A stretch of 6,217 nt of DNA from an uncultured Oribacterium sp. (GCA_934279105.1 CAKQWR010000116.1:1-6217); one strand, 5' to 3'; shown: positions 1 to 6,140, counted from the first letter of the stretch. Notes: generated from the letters alone by a model not told the origin. A program made the numbers and translations.

Positions 1-806
1 ATGGTCGGATCGAAGTAAGCCTTGTGCTCATCATCGAGTGCATCGTAGGCATCCTTCAGCATGCCGGCGTACTTATCTTCGGTCAGCATGTACAGGAAGT
101 TCTTTCCGACGAGCTCGGAATCGATGTCCATGTACAGCGGGTGCTGATCCTTGTAAATGAAATCCCAGCAGTTCTTAAACTCTGCAGAGCCGGTCGAGTT
201 ATACATAAATACCTTATTCAGGGTCTGCAGTGGCAGGTAGCCGCTGTAAGCATCCGCGGTTGTGCCGTTGGCTTCTGCCCACTCCTTCGGAATGAAGGTC
301 TTCAAGATATCGGTATCGACCATCTTACTCTTGATCTGATTACCATCCTGAATGAGGGTCATCGCAAAGGTGCCGGTGTCCTTCAGGGAATCTGCGGTGA
401 GCTGCTCGAAAATCTTGTTGTTCTTCGGCTGCTGCCACTCGAACTCCATGTTGTAATTCGGATCGATGGTCTGCAGATATGCAATAAAAAGTGGAAGTGC
501 GGACTTACCACGAGAGGAATTACCGACACCGTAGAAGGTCTTGCCGTTCGACTCTTCGATGGCCTTCTTTGCGAGCTCCTCCATGGTCATACCTTCCGCT
601 TCTTTAATGATGGCGTCGATACCTGTCAGGTTCTCTTCCTTCGGAGCTTCGGTTTCTGCAGGCTGTGCGGCCTGGGTCTCTGCCGGCTTATCTGCAGCAG
701 CGGCAGCAGTGGTGGCTGCGTTGTTGGATGAAGATCCGCATGCGGCCAGCATGGATACTGCCATCGATGCAGTCAACAGTAACGAGATGAGTTTACGTTT
801 TCTCAT
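1..806 (-). CDS. ABC transporter solute-binding lipoprotein (partial; C-terminus beyond window start)
   Basis: The gene runs off the left edge; 268 residues are visible from the start codon. The N-terminus is a lipoprotein signal: basic MRKRK, a hydrophobic stretch at about residues 6-22, and the lipobox LAAC with Cys23 as the lipidated residue. An Ala/Thr/Glu/Pro-rich linker follows (about residues 24-55). From about residue 78 (KTFYGVGNSSRGKSALPLF) a type-2 periplasmic-binding-like fold is plausible, with strand/helix alternation and the segment KVFMYNSTG, like the 'bold-YNS' hinge element of many solute-binding proteins. It would sit on the outer face of the membrane and deliver a small solute to an ABC permease. 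I do not recognise the substrate. The start is fixed by GGGAGG six bases upstream and by the signal peptide. It lies just downstream of a two-component system and has its own promoter, so it is probably a target of that system. Permease and ATPase genes are expected further left but are not visible. Confidence 0.88.
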   Translation of the reverse strand, partial: MRKRKLISLLLTASMAVSMLAACGSSSNNAATTAAAAADKPAETQAAQPAETEAPKEENLTGIDAIIKEAEGMTMEELAKKAIEESNGKTFYGVGNSSRGKSALPLFIAYLQTIDPNYNMEFEWQQPKNNKIFEQLTADSLKDTGTFAMTLIQDGNQIKSKMVDTDILKTFIPKEWAEANGTTADAYSGYLPLQTLNKVFMYNSTGSAEFKNCWDFIYKDQHPLYMDIDSELVGKNFLYMLTEDKYAGMLKDAYDALDDEHKAYFDPT

Positions 807-878
807 AAATTGCCTCCCTTATGTGTTCACGAACTGCTCTTCGATTATTTCGTAGAGCTTTCTTTGTTTGATGGCTCT

Positions 879-907
879 AGTATAGAAATAATTTTGAAAA
901 ATAAAAA
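879..907 (-). promoter_or_regulatory. Candidate promoter of the solute-binding protein gene
   Basis: On the minus strand a good -10 box, TATACT (884-879), has a poor -35 (TTTTTA, 907-902) at 17 bp spacing. This would start transcription near 872 and give a 5' leader of about 66 nt. The weak -35 lies at the tail of the upstream terminator and directly next to a GCGGTAAAAATGATA element (909-923). That arrangement is typical of promoters needing an activator, and the neighbouring AraC-type response regulator is the obvious candidate. The leader contains a small GCTCT/AGAGC hairpin (836-858). The call rests on visual matching only. Confidence 0.45.
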
Positions 908-966
908 TGCGGTAAAAATGATATTTTCATGGTCAAATCTGACATCTTTTTATCATTTCACCGCAT
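896..966 (-). terminator. Rho-independent terminator after the response regulator gene
   Basis: On the minus strand an arm at 966-951 (starting ATGCGGTG, ending ATGATA) pairs with 923-907 (TATCATTT...ACCGCAT), giving 7 bp plus 8 bp of stem around a one/two-base mismatch. The run TTTTATTTTT follows. The stem starts 15 bp after the response regulator stop codon, so it would end the sensor operon. The 27-nt loop holds a further small dyad, GTCA-AATC-TGAC (932-943). On the plus strand the stem is followed only by a short T run, so bidirectional activity is doubtful. Confidence 0.8.
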
Positions 967-980
967 TTTACTGTCTATAT

Positions 981-1739
981 TTACGAATCCTGATAGTCGG
1001 ACGGATTCATGCCCGTGAGTTTTTTGAAGGTACCAGAGAAATAGGCGATATCATGGTAGCCGACCATTTCGCAGACCTCATAGACTTTATATCGTACATC
1101 CCGAAGGAGGTGCATCGCCGTCCGTATTCGGAAGCAGGTGATGTAGTTGTTGATACTCTGTCCGGTATCCTTTTTGAAAAGTCGACTCAGATGACCTTCC
1201 GACACGCCCATCGATGCTGCGATTTTCGTAACGCTGATCGCATCTTCACTATAATGTTCTTCGATATAGGCGATGGCACGCTGGACATAACGATTCATCT
1301 CCGGTCCTGCCTCCTTCAGCGACAGAAGCGCTGCCTCCTCTGAGGACGCATTCGGTTTACTATGAAGGATTTCATCGCCGAGAATCTTTTTTACAGCGGC
1401 TTCAAGCTGTCCATCTTCGAAAGGCTTTAAAAGATAATCGGAAGCCTGAAGACGGATTGCCTGCTGTGCATAGCTGAAATCACTATAGGCGGTGAGAAAG
1501 ATCACCTTTACGTCGATCTTTTCTTCACGGAGCGTTTTTACCAGCTCGATGCCATCCATTTTCGGCATACGAATATCCGTGATGATCAGATCCGGACGAC
1601 GTGTACGTGCCAGCGCCAGTGCTTCTTCACCGTTTTTGGCCTGTCCGATGACTTCGCAGCCGACACTCTTCCAGTCGGTACCCTGTACGATGCCCTCCCG
1701 GACGTATTTTTCATCATCTACCACGATTACAGATGTCAT
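981..1739 (-). CDS. YesN-type response regulator, receiver plus AraC-family DNA-binding domain
   Basis: This is a cytoplasmic transcription factor of 252 residues. The N-terminal receiver domain (about 1-120) shows the full catalytic set: acidic pair Asp8/Asp9, phosphoacceptor Asp55 in LIITDIRMPK, Thr83 in FLTAY and Lys105 in LLKPF. The C-terminal AraC-type double helix-turn-helix (about 150-250) is clear from YIEEHYSEDAISVTKIAASMGVSEGHLSRLFKK and the signature GYHDIAYFSGTFKKLTGMNPSDY. The length is short for YesN proteins, which often carry a longer middle region. The start is supported by GGAG seven bases upstream, and the gene begins 23 bp after the kinase stop. It is the expected phosphorylation partner of that kinase. 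Proteins of this family usually activate sugar or solute uptake genes, so the solute-binding protein immediately downstream is the most likely target. That last step is inference. Confidence 0.95.
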   Translation of the reverse strand: MTSVIVVDDEKYVREGIVQGTDWKSVGCEVIGQAKNGEEALALARTRRPDLIITDIRMPKMDGIELVKTLREEKIDVKVIFLTAYSDFSYAQQAIRLQASDYLLKPFEDGQLEAAVKKILGDEILHSKPNASSEEAALLSLKEAGPEMNRYVQRAIAYIEEHYSEDAISVTKIAASMGVSEGHLSRLFKKDTGQSINNYITCFRIRTAMHLLRDVRYKVYEVCEMVGYHDIAYFSGTFKKLTGMNPSDYQDS

Positions 1740-1762
1740 GTCAGTACTCCATTATCTTACAT

Positions 1763-3439
1763 TTATTTCTGATAAGGCAGCCGCAGGACGACATCCGTAC
1801 CGCCCTCCGGCAGGCGCGCGATATCGATACCATACGCTGGTCCATAGTTTAAGCGAATAATCGAATCAACATTCGTAAAGCCGAGATGCCCCGTCATGAG
1901 TTTTCCATCATGCTTCTTTACCATGTTGATAAATTCATCTTCGATGCCGTGTCCGTTATCAAGGACGTGTATCTCGAGGTTCTCTCCGACACGGCAGGCG
2001 GTGACTTTCACCAGGCCATCGTCCACCCCCTCCAGGCCATGAATGATGGCGTTTTCGACGATCGGCTGCAACATAAGTTTCGGGATGACACAGCCCATCA
2101 GTTCTTCCGGCACCTCGACCTCGAAGCTGAAGGAATCATCGAAGCGAAGCTCCTGGATGTTGCAGTAGCTTTCCAGCAGCTCCAGCTCCTCCTGTAAGGT
2201 TTCAAATTCCCTGCCGGAAATACTGCGTCGAAGAATCTTCGCAAGATCCGAGCTGAGTGAGACGATTTCCGGTACCCCATGTGCCTTCGCCACCCACTTG
2301 ATGGTGTCGAGCGTGTTGTACAGGAAATGCGGGTTCAGCTGTGCCTGCATCATGCGCATTTCGGTTTCATTGAGACGTTTCTGCTGCTGCACACGCTCTT
2401 CCATGTTCCGTCGGATGCGAACAGTCGTCTTGTTAAATCCGTCGGCAAGCTGTCCGAGTTCATCATCTCGCTGGAGGTCTACATGTGCACTCAGGTCGCC
2501 ATGACGTAAGGCACGCATACCATCGCTGAGTTTCTGTATCGGCTGTGCCAGATAATTCGATACATATCCGGACAGCATCAGACTTCCGATCAGTACCAGA
2601 ACGGTGATGATCAGAAGCATCATCAGCATCATTCGGAAGATATCCTCGCTCAGTGCCGGTGGTGTCATATAGAACAGTGTCAGCCCGGTATCACCGATCG
2701 GACTGGTGTACAGATTGTCGGCGAATGCCTCGTTCAGCCGCCGGCCGTGCAGACGATTCTCGCGGAAGGTTTGCAGATTTTCTGCGGACGCGAGATTTCC
2801 ACCGGCATAGAGCGGCTCCCAGTACGCATTGAGGAGCAGAACGCCTTCATTTCCGTTGTAGCATTCTTTCAAGATGCTTTCGAAATCGTTCTGGTCGATC
2901 GTGACGATGACGTAGCCTGCATTGGCATTAATTTTACGTCCGATCTGAAGACTCGTTTCGCGGGTATAGATGCCATCGTAATTCAGCACATACGCAGTTT
3001 CCTCAGGGGCAGATTCCAGACGGGCGATGATACCGAAATCGGACGGCAGTGTCTTCGATACGGTACCACGATCCGTGGTATAAATTCGTTTTTCACCAGC
3101 GTAAATGTCGACGGTAGAGAAGGCACGAATCGCCTGTGTCTCTCGGTAGAGCGCTGCATAAATGCTCGAAGAGGAAACACTTCCTTTCGATAGTGCCCGG
3201 TCCATATCCGGGTCCGCGGCAATCTGCGTGATGACATGTTCGATCGACGTGAAATGTTCCTCGAGCCGCTCCTCGATGAACCGCTGCTTCGCACTGTCCT
3301 GTGCGGCGAAATCCCGATGTACGCGGGTGCGAAACATACTGACGAGGAGGAGTCCGCTCAGTACGAGCGGCACGACGGATACCAGCGTGAAATAAAACAG
3401 AAGCTGGCGACGGTAGGACTTATTGATATACTCAAGCAT
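1763..3439 (-). CDS. YesM-type sensor histidine kinase (HAMP, His_kinase, HATPase)
   Basis: This is a membrane kinase of 558 residues. Membrane segment 1 is at about 13-35 and segment 2 at about 268-293 (MMLMMLLIITVLVLIGSLML). Between them lies an extracellular domain of about 230 residues, probably Cache-like. A HAMP linker follows (about 294-346; LAQPIQKLSDGMRALRHGDLS), then the His_kinase domain with QLNPHFLYNTLDTIKW, whose His371 is the autophosphorylation site. The ATPase has the N-box Asn463 (QPIVENAIIHG), DNGHGI at 494-499 and GHLGF at 517-521. An in-frame ATG at 3511 would add 24 hydrophilic residues. I chose 3439 because GGGAGG lies seven bases upstream and the protein then begins just before membrane segment 1. 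This start overlaps the end of the binding-protein gene by 8 bp, implying translational coupling. The likely role is to sense ligand, possibly through the binding lipoprotein, and phosphorylate the response regulator. Confidence 0.95.
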   Translation of the reverse strand: MLEYINKSYRRQLLFYFTLVSVVPLVLSGLLLVSMFRTRVHRDFAAQDSAKQRFIEERLEEHFTSIEHVITQIAADPDMDRALSKGSVSSSSIYAALYRETQAIRAFSTVDIYAGEKRIYTTDRGTVSKTLPSDFGIIARLESAPEETAYVLNYDGIYTRETSLQIGRKINANAGYVIVTIDQNDFESILKECYNGNEGVLLLNAYWEPLYAGGNLASAENLQTFRENRLHGRRLNEAFADNLYTSPIGDTGLTLFYMTPPALSEDIFRMMLMMLLIITVLVLIGSLMLSGYVSNYLAQPIQKLSDGMRALRHGDLSAHVDLQRDDELGQLADGFNKTTVRIRRNMEERVQQQKRLNETEMRMMQAQLNPHFLYNTLDTIKWVAKAHGVPEIVSLSSDLAKILRRSISGREFETLQEELELLESYCNIQELRFDDSFSFEVEVPEELMGCVIPKLMLQPIVENAIIHGLEGVDDGLVKVTACRVGENLEIHVLDNGHGIEDEFINMVKKHDGKLMTGHLGFTNVDSIIRLNYGPAYGIDIARLPEGGTDVVLRLPYQK

Positions 3440-4475
3440 AGCGGTCCTCCCAGATCTTCCAGAAATCCGCAAGCACCTTCGTCTGCCGTTCACTGGCGTC
3501 CTCGATATCAAACGAAATGATTTTCAGCCCTGCAGTCTTATCGTTTGTGGACAGGTCTGTACGTACAGAACGCCGGAACAGAGGAGAAATGATGTAGTTC
3601 TGTACGGCATCACCGAGAATAAAATCGATGAATCGCTCTGCGTTTTCCTGGTGTGGTGCCTGCTGCACGATTGCAGCGCCATCCGGAACGGCAGACGTCC
3701 CTTCGCTCGGATAACAGATACCGACATCACTTCCACGTGCGATCTCTTTAAAGGCACTTTCTTCGAGTGTGATACCGACCAGTTTGTCACCGTTTGCAAC
3801 TTCACTCAGTACATCGCCGGAACCCTTCGCGAGATGACCATCCAGATCATCACAGAAACGCGTCAGGATTTCTTCTTCCGGAAGCTGTGTCGCCTCACGC
3901 ATCGTCTCAAGTATCGTATAGCTCGTACCCGACATGGATGGATCCGCAAAGCTGATCATGCCTTTCCAGCTGCCGTCCAGAAATTCGTGCCAGCTATGTG
4001 GCGCAGCATCCGGCTGAACGATTTTACTGTTATAGATAAATACGATTGGAAGCTCCGTGAATGGTGTCCAGTAATGGTCTGGAGAAATGCAGCTTGGATC
4101 CAGCTTCGTCTCCATCGGTGATTGATATGGCTGAAAGCAGTCTTTATAAGCCTCCAGCATCTCGATACCACCGCCAAACATGATGTCAACATCATGTGTC
4201 GATGCGTTTTGATGCTGCTGGATTTCCGACAGAAGCTCCGTGGTGCCACCGGCACGTACCTCGACCCAGATGCCGGTCGCTTCTTCGAATTCCTGGATGA
4301 TCGGCCGGTAGACTTCTGTTTTGTGTGCCGTATAAACCGTCAGCTTCTGGGTTTCCGGGATATCCTCATATCGCAGGGAATCTGAGGTGTCACGACCACA
4401 GCCAGCGACAGAAAAGATTAGCATGGCTGCCAGAATAAACGGTGTACAGGTTTTTCGTCGTTTACAGAGGTGCAT
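3432..4475 (-). CDS. Solute-binding lipoprotein of PgtC/AfuA-like (ferric/phosphosugar) type, probable ligand sensor of the two-component system
   Basis: The 347-residue lipoprotein has basic KRRK, a hydrophobic core at about 12-24 and the lipobox VAGC with Cys26. The mature part begins LTVYTAHKTEVYRPIIQEFE and has features of the family-1 'iron-type' binding proteins: DVDIMFGGG (95-103), LPIVFIYNS (142-150), ISFADPSMSGTSYTIL (174-189) and a late QENAERFIDFILGDAVQ segment. Known relatives bind ferric iron, phosphoglycerates or hexose phosphates; which ligand applies here cannot be read. No permease or ATPase is adjacent. Instead the gene is first in a kinase/regulator operon and overlaps the kinase by 8 bp. 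By analogy with PgtC and similar regulatory binding proteins, I infer that it presents ligand to the kinase. The start at 4475 is chosen over an in-frame GTG at 4553 because GAGAGG precedes it and it begins the signal peptide properly. Confidence 0.9.
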   Translation of the reverse strand: MHLCKRRKTCTPFILAAMLIFSVAGCGRDTSDSLRYEDIPETQKLTVYTAHKTEVYRPIIQEFEEATGIWVEVRAGGTTELLSEIQQHQNASTHDVDIMFGGGIEMLEAYKDCFQPYQSPMETKLDPSCISPDHYWTPFTELPIVFIYNSKIVQPDAAPHSWHEFLDGSWKGMISFADPSMSGTSYTILETMREATQLPEEEILTRFCDDLDGHLAKGSGDVLSEVANGDKLVGITLEESAFKEIARGSDVGICYPSEGTSAVPDGAAIVQQAPHQENAERFIDFILGDAVQNYIISPLFRRSVRTDLSTNDKTAGLKIISFDIEDASERQTKVLADFWKIWEDRYA

Positions 4476-4502
4476 ATTCGTTCCTCTCCCGCTTTTCAGC
4501 GA

Positions 4503-4532
4503 TATAAAAAGCCCGGAGCCTTGTGGTCCGGG
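4503..4532 (-). terminator. Intrinsic terminator-like hairpin in the leader of the sensor operon
   Basis: On the minus strand CCCGGA (4532-4527) pairs with TCCGGG (4517-4512). Inner CC/GG pairs can form around an ACAA loop with one bulged C. CTTTTTATAT follows at once. The plus-strand flank is not T-rich, so it acts on minus-strand transcripts. It lies only about 30 bp upstream of the first start codon of the sensor operon, and no gene precedes it on that strand. It is therefore either a leader attenuator or the end of a short untranslated RNA. Confidence 0.6.
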
Positions 4533-4541
4533 GGAATATAT

Positions 4542-4575
4542 GAAATTTACCACTTGATATGCGGCACTAAATTTC
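4542..4575. repeat. Perfect 8-bp inverted repeat, with ACTTGAT repeated in the same area
   Basis: GAAATTTA (4542-4549) and TAAATTTC (4568-4575) are perfect inverted copies 18 bp apart. ACTTGAT occurs at 4552-4558 and again at 4579-4585, 27 bp apart, each close to an AAATTT block. If transcribed leftward, the inverted arms could form the first hairpin of the sensor-operon leader, ahead of the terminator-like hairpin. Alternatively the repeated halves could be protein binding sites. Confidence 0.45.
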
Positions 4576-4583
4576 TATACTTG

Positions 4584-4613
4584 ATTTTAGCACCAGGATG
4601 GTGAAAACGATAT
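4584..4613 (-). promoter_or_regulatory. Possible promoter of the sensor operon (extended -10)
   Basis: On the minus strand TGCTAAAAT (4592-4584) fits an extended -10 element. The -35 position, 17-18 bp upstream (near 4607-4613), reads TATCGT or ATATCG and is weak. It overlaps a GGTGAAAACGATA element (4600-4612, plus strand). A CACCA-TCC-TGGTG dyad fills the spacer (4591-4603). Transcription would start near 4577, leaving a leader of about 100 nt that contains the terminator-like hairpin. This is a weak call made by eye. Confidence 0.3.
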
Positions 4614-4638
4614 AGTATTTCACTATTTACGTTAAATA
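4601..4638. repeat. Overlapping palindromes upstream of the N-hydrolase operon
   Basis: Three dyads crowd into 38 bp: GTGAAA...TTTCAC (4601-4606 with 4618-4623), ATAGT-ATTTC-ACTAT (4612-4626) and TATTTA-CGT-TAAATA (4624-4638). They lie 35-72 bp upstream of the plus-strand start codon, where a promoter and operator would be expected. The last two arms share bases, so they could be alternative or adjacent repressor sites. I could not fix a convincing sigma-A promoter here. Confidence 0.4.
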
Positions 4639-4672
4639 GATAACAAACAGAATGCAACAGGAGAGCCGAAAT

Positions 4673-5089
4673 ATGAACAAAAAAATATATTTTGCCGGAT
4701 CAATTCGTGGTGGCCGCGAAGACGCTGCCCTCTATCGAGACATCATCCGACATATGCAGGAAACCGATATCGTGCTGACAGAGCATATCGGAGCGACCGA
4801 TCTCAATGCACGTGAGCAGGGCGTGAAGGACCAGGATATCTATCAGCAGGATATGACCTGGCTTCGGACATCCGATCTCGTCATCGCAGAGTGTACCCGT
4901 CCATCTCTCGGCGTCGGCTATGAACTCTGTGCCGGTGAGCATTACGGCAAACCATGCTATATCTTCTACCGCCCATCCGAAGCGCAGCTCAGCGCGATGC
5001 TCCGCGGAGACGCGTATTTCCATATCGACACCTATGAAACGAAAGAAGAACTCTTTCAGAAACTGGATGCGATTCTTAGGGAGGACTGA
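4673..5089 (+). CDS. DNPH1/RCL-like 2'-deoxynucleoside 5'-phosphate N-hydrolase
   Basis: The 138-residue cytoplasmic protein belongs to the nucleoside 2-deoxyribosyltransferase fold. It closely resembles animal DNPH1/RCL: KIYFAGSIRGGRED (4-17), VLTEH (34-38), WLRTSDLVIAECTRPSLGVGYEL (63-85) and SAMLRG (107-112) all have direct counterparts there. Family members cleave the N-glycosidic bond of deoxynucleoside monophosphates, giving a free base and 2-deoxyribose 5-phosphate. Glu84 in GVGYEL matches the family's catalytic glutamate, and Asp68, Ser78 and the Ser10/Arg12 loop match phosphate- and sugar-binding residues. The start is 4673, with AGGAGAG suitably upstream; an in-frame ATG at 4652 would add seven residues and lacks a good ribosome site. 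It is first in an operon with an HD phosphohydrolase whose ribosome site lies inside its last codons. A classical deoxyribosyltransferase (nucleoside substrate) is the main alternative, but the RCL-type motifs argue against it. Confidence 0.88.
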   Translation: MNKKIYFAGSIRGGREDAALYRDIIRHMQETDIVLTEHIGATDLNAREQGVKDQDIYQQDMTWLRTSDLVIAECTRPSLGVGYELCAGEHYGKPCYIFYRPSEAQLSAMLRGDAYFHIDTYETKEELFQKLDAILRED

Positions 5090-5092
5090 TGC

Positions 5093-5965
5093 ATGAACAT
5101 CGATCGAACGCATGTCAAAGAAGCATTTAAGGCTTATGTGTCGGACTATGATCTTTCCGATGTGAAGGTAAAACTGAAGGTAGACCATACCTATCGCGTC
5201 GCGGCCATGTGTGATGCCATCACGGAGGACCTCGGGCTCTCCGAGGCCGATCGCGAGCTCTCGTGGCTCAGCGGTATGCTTCATGATATCGGCCGTTTCG
5301 AGCAGCTGCGGCAGTACCATACCTTTCAGGACCGTCTCTCCTGCAATCACGCGATGCTGAGTGCCGATATCCTTTTTCTCGACGGAAAAATCCGCCTGTT
5401 TGCAGATGACATAAATGAAGAAGAATGTGCACTTCTCGAAAAAACGATCCGACTCCACAATGTATATCAGCTCCCAGATGATCTCAGCGAGCGTGACTAT
5501 CGTTTTGCTACGATCCTGCGCGATGCAGATAAGATCGATATTCTGCGTGTAAACTGTGAGACACCACGTACCGAGATCTATGACCTTCCTGAAGAAGCTT
5601 TCCGGACGTCCTCTGTATCGGACCATGTATATGAGGATGTGATGCATGCCCGAAACGTCGATCGCGCCTACTCAAAAACCGGCATCGATTTTATGATCGG
5701 ACACATGGCCTTCGTGTTCGGTCTCGTATATAACGAAAGCTTCCGCCAGATACGTGCACAGGGCTATCTCGACCAGATGATGAATTTTCAGAGTGACAAT
5801 GCAGACACCAGTGCAAAACTTAAAGATATTCGGCAGGCGATCCATCAGTATATCGATGTACGCCTTCTGAATGACCGTCAGGAATATGACACACCCATCG
5901 GTAAAGTCTGCATGTCGAGAGAAGAACATGAAGCTTACCTCGAAAAGAAAGAACGCTTCTTTTAA
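5093..5965 (+). CDS. HD-domain metal-dependent phosphohydrolase
   Basis: The 290-residue protein has no signal peptide or membrane segment. It has a full HD metal-binding set: His32 (VDHTYRVA), His64-Asp65 (MLHDIGRFE), His86 (CNHAMLSA), His122 (IRLHNVYQLP) and Asp144 (ILRDADKIDILR). These indicate a one- or two-metal phosphohydrolase of the HDIG type; members act on nucleotides, cyclic nucleotides or other phosphate esters. The C-terminal half (about 155-290) is largely helical and not recognised as a named domain; it may shape substrate choice. The start is supported by GGGAGG eight bases upstream. Only 3 bp separate it from the N-hydrolase gene, so the two are very probably co-transcribed and coupled. 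A joint role in removing or salvaging nucleotides is inferred from this pairing; the substrate is unknown. Confidence 0.88.
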   Translation: MNIDRTHVKEAFKAYVSDYDLSDVKVKLKVDHTYRVAAMCDAITEDLGLSEADRELSWLSGMLHDIGRFEQLRQYHTFQDRLSCNHAMLSADILFLDGKIRLFADDINEEECALLEKTIRLHNVYQLPDDLSERDYRFATILRDADKIDILRVNCETPRTEIYDLPEEAFRTSSVSDHVYEDVMHARNVDRAYSKTGIDFMIGHMAFVFGLVYNESFRQIRAQGYLDQMMNFQSDNADTSAKLKDIRQAIHQYIDVRLLNDRQEYDTPIGKVCMSREEHEAYLEKKERFF

Positions 5966-5996
5966 AAACCAACATAGACCGAGTTCCCAAGCATGT

Positions 5997-6018
5997 AGCC
6001 AATGTACCTGGCTTTTTC
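5997..6018 (+). terminator. Probable terminator of the N-hydrolase/HD operon
   Basis: AGCCA (5997-6001) pairs with TGGCT (6009-6013) around a seven-base loop and is followed by TTTTC. It begins about 32 bp after the HD gene stop. The stem is short, but a second T run (6024-6029) follows closely. Confidence 0.5.
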
Positions 6019-6023
6019 ACGCG

Positions 6024-6082
6024 TTTTTTGATTTTAACGGTTCATAAAGTGAGCCGGTCAGCTTAAACTAACCATCAAAAAA
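6024..6082. repeat. Inverted repeat in the convergent intergenic region
   Basis: TTTTTTGAT (6024-6032) and ATCAAAAAA (6074-6082) are perfect 9-bp inverted copies, with GGTT/AACC further in. It lies between the two convergent transcription units. The T-rich arms could serve as termination tails on both strands; no gene is seen in 5966-6140. Confidence 0.4.
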
Positions 6083-6097
6083 GCACGTATTTACGCC

Positions 6098-6132
6098 AAA
6101 AAAGACCACCGAGAACGAAATCTCGATGGTCT
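6098..6132 (-). terminator. Rho-independent terminator of the tRNA-Pro gene
   Basis: On the minus strand AGACCA-T-CGAGA pairs with TCTCG-G-TGGTCT around a six-base loop (plus strand 6103-6132), 11 bp of stem with one mismatch. A run of T directly follows (6103-6098). It starts nine bases after the tRNA 3' end, as expected for a tRNA transcript terminator. Confidence 0.88.
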
Positions 6133-6140
6133 ATCAATCG

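Noticed and set aside
24..731. Plus-strand open frame of 235 codons at the left edge
   Set aside because: The minus frame is an uninterrupted solute-binding protein with signal peptide and ribosome site; the plus frame is compositional shadow.
3440..3511. Upstream in-frame ATG start for the histidine kinase
   Set aside because: It would overlap the binding-protein gene by 80 bp; the 3439 start has an ideal GGGAGG and begins next to the first membrane segment.
3423..4121. Plus-strand open frame of 232 codons opposite the sensor binding protein
   Set aside because: The minus strand here has a well-supported lipoprotein; the plus frame shows no domain and starts within the overlapping gene ends.
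4476..4553. Upstream in-frame GTG start for the sensor binding protein
   Set aside because: It would place 26 residues, encoded through the hairpin, before the signal peptide, and no ribosome site precedes it.
4652..4672. Upstream in-frame ATG for the N-hydrolase
   Set aside because: The ribosome site AGGAGAG lies after this ATG, and the family N-terminus (KIYFAGS) fits the 4673 start.
4700..5647. Long minus-strand open frame of 315 codons opposite the N-hydrolase and HD genes
   Set aside because: It is antisense to two genes with clear family motifs, has no recognisable domain and spans their junction, so it is a shadow frame.
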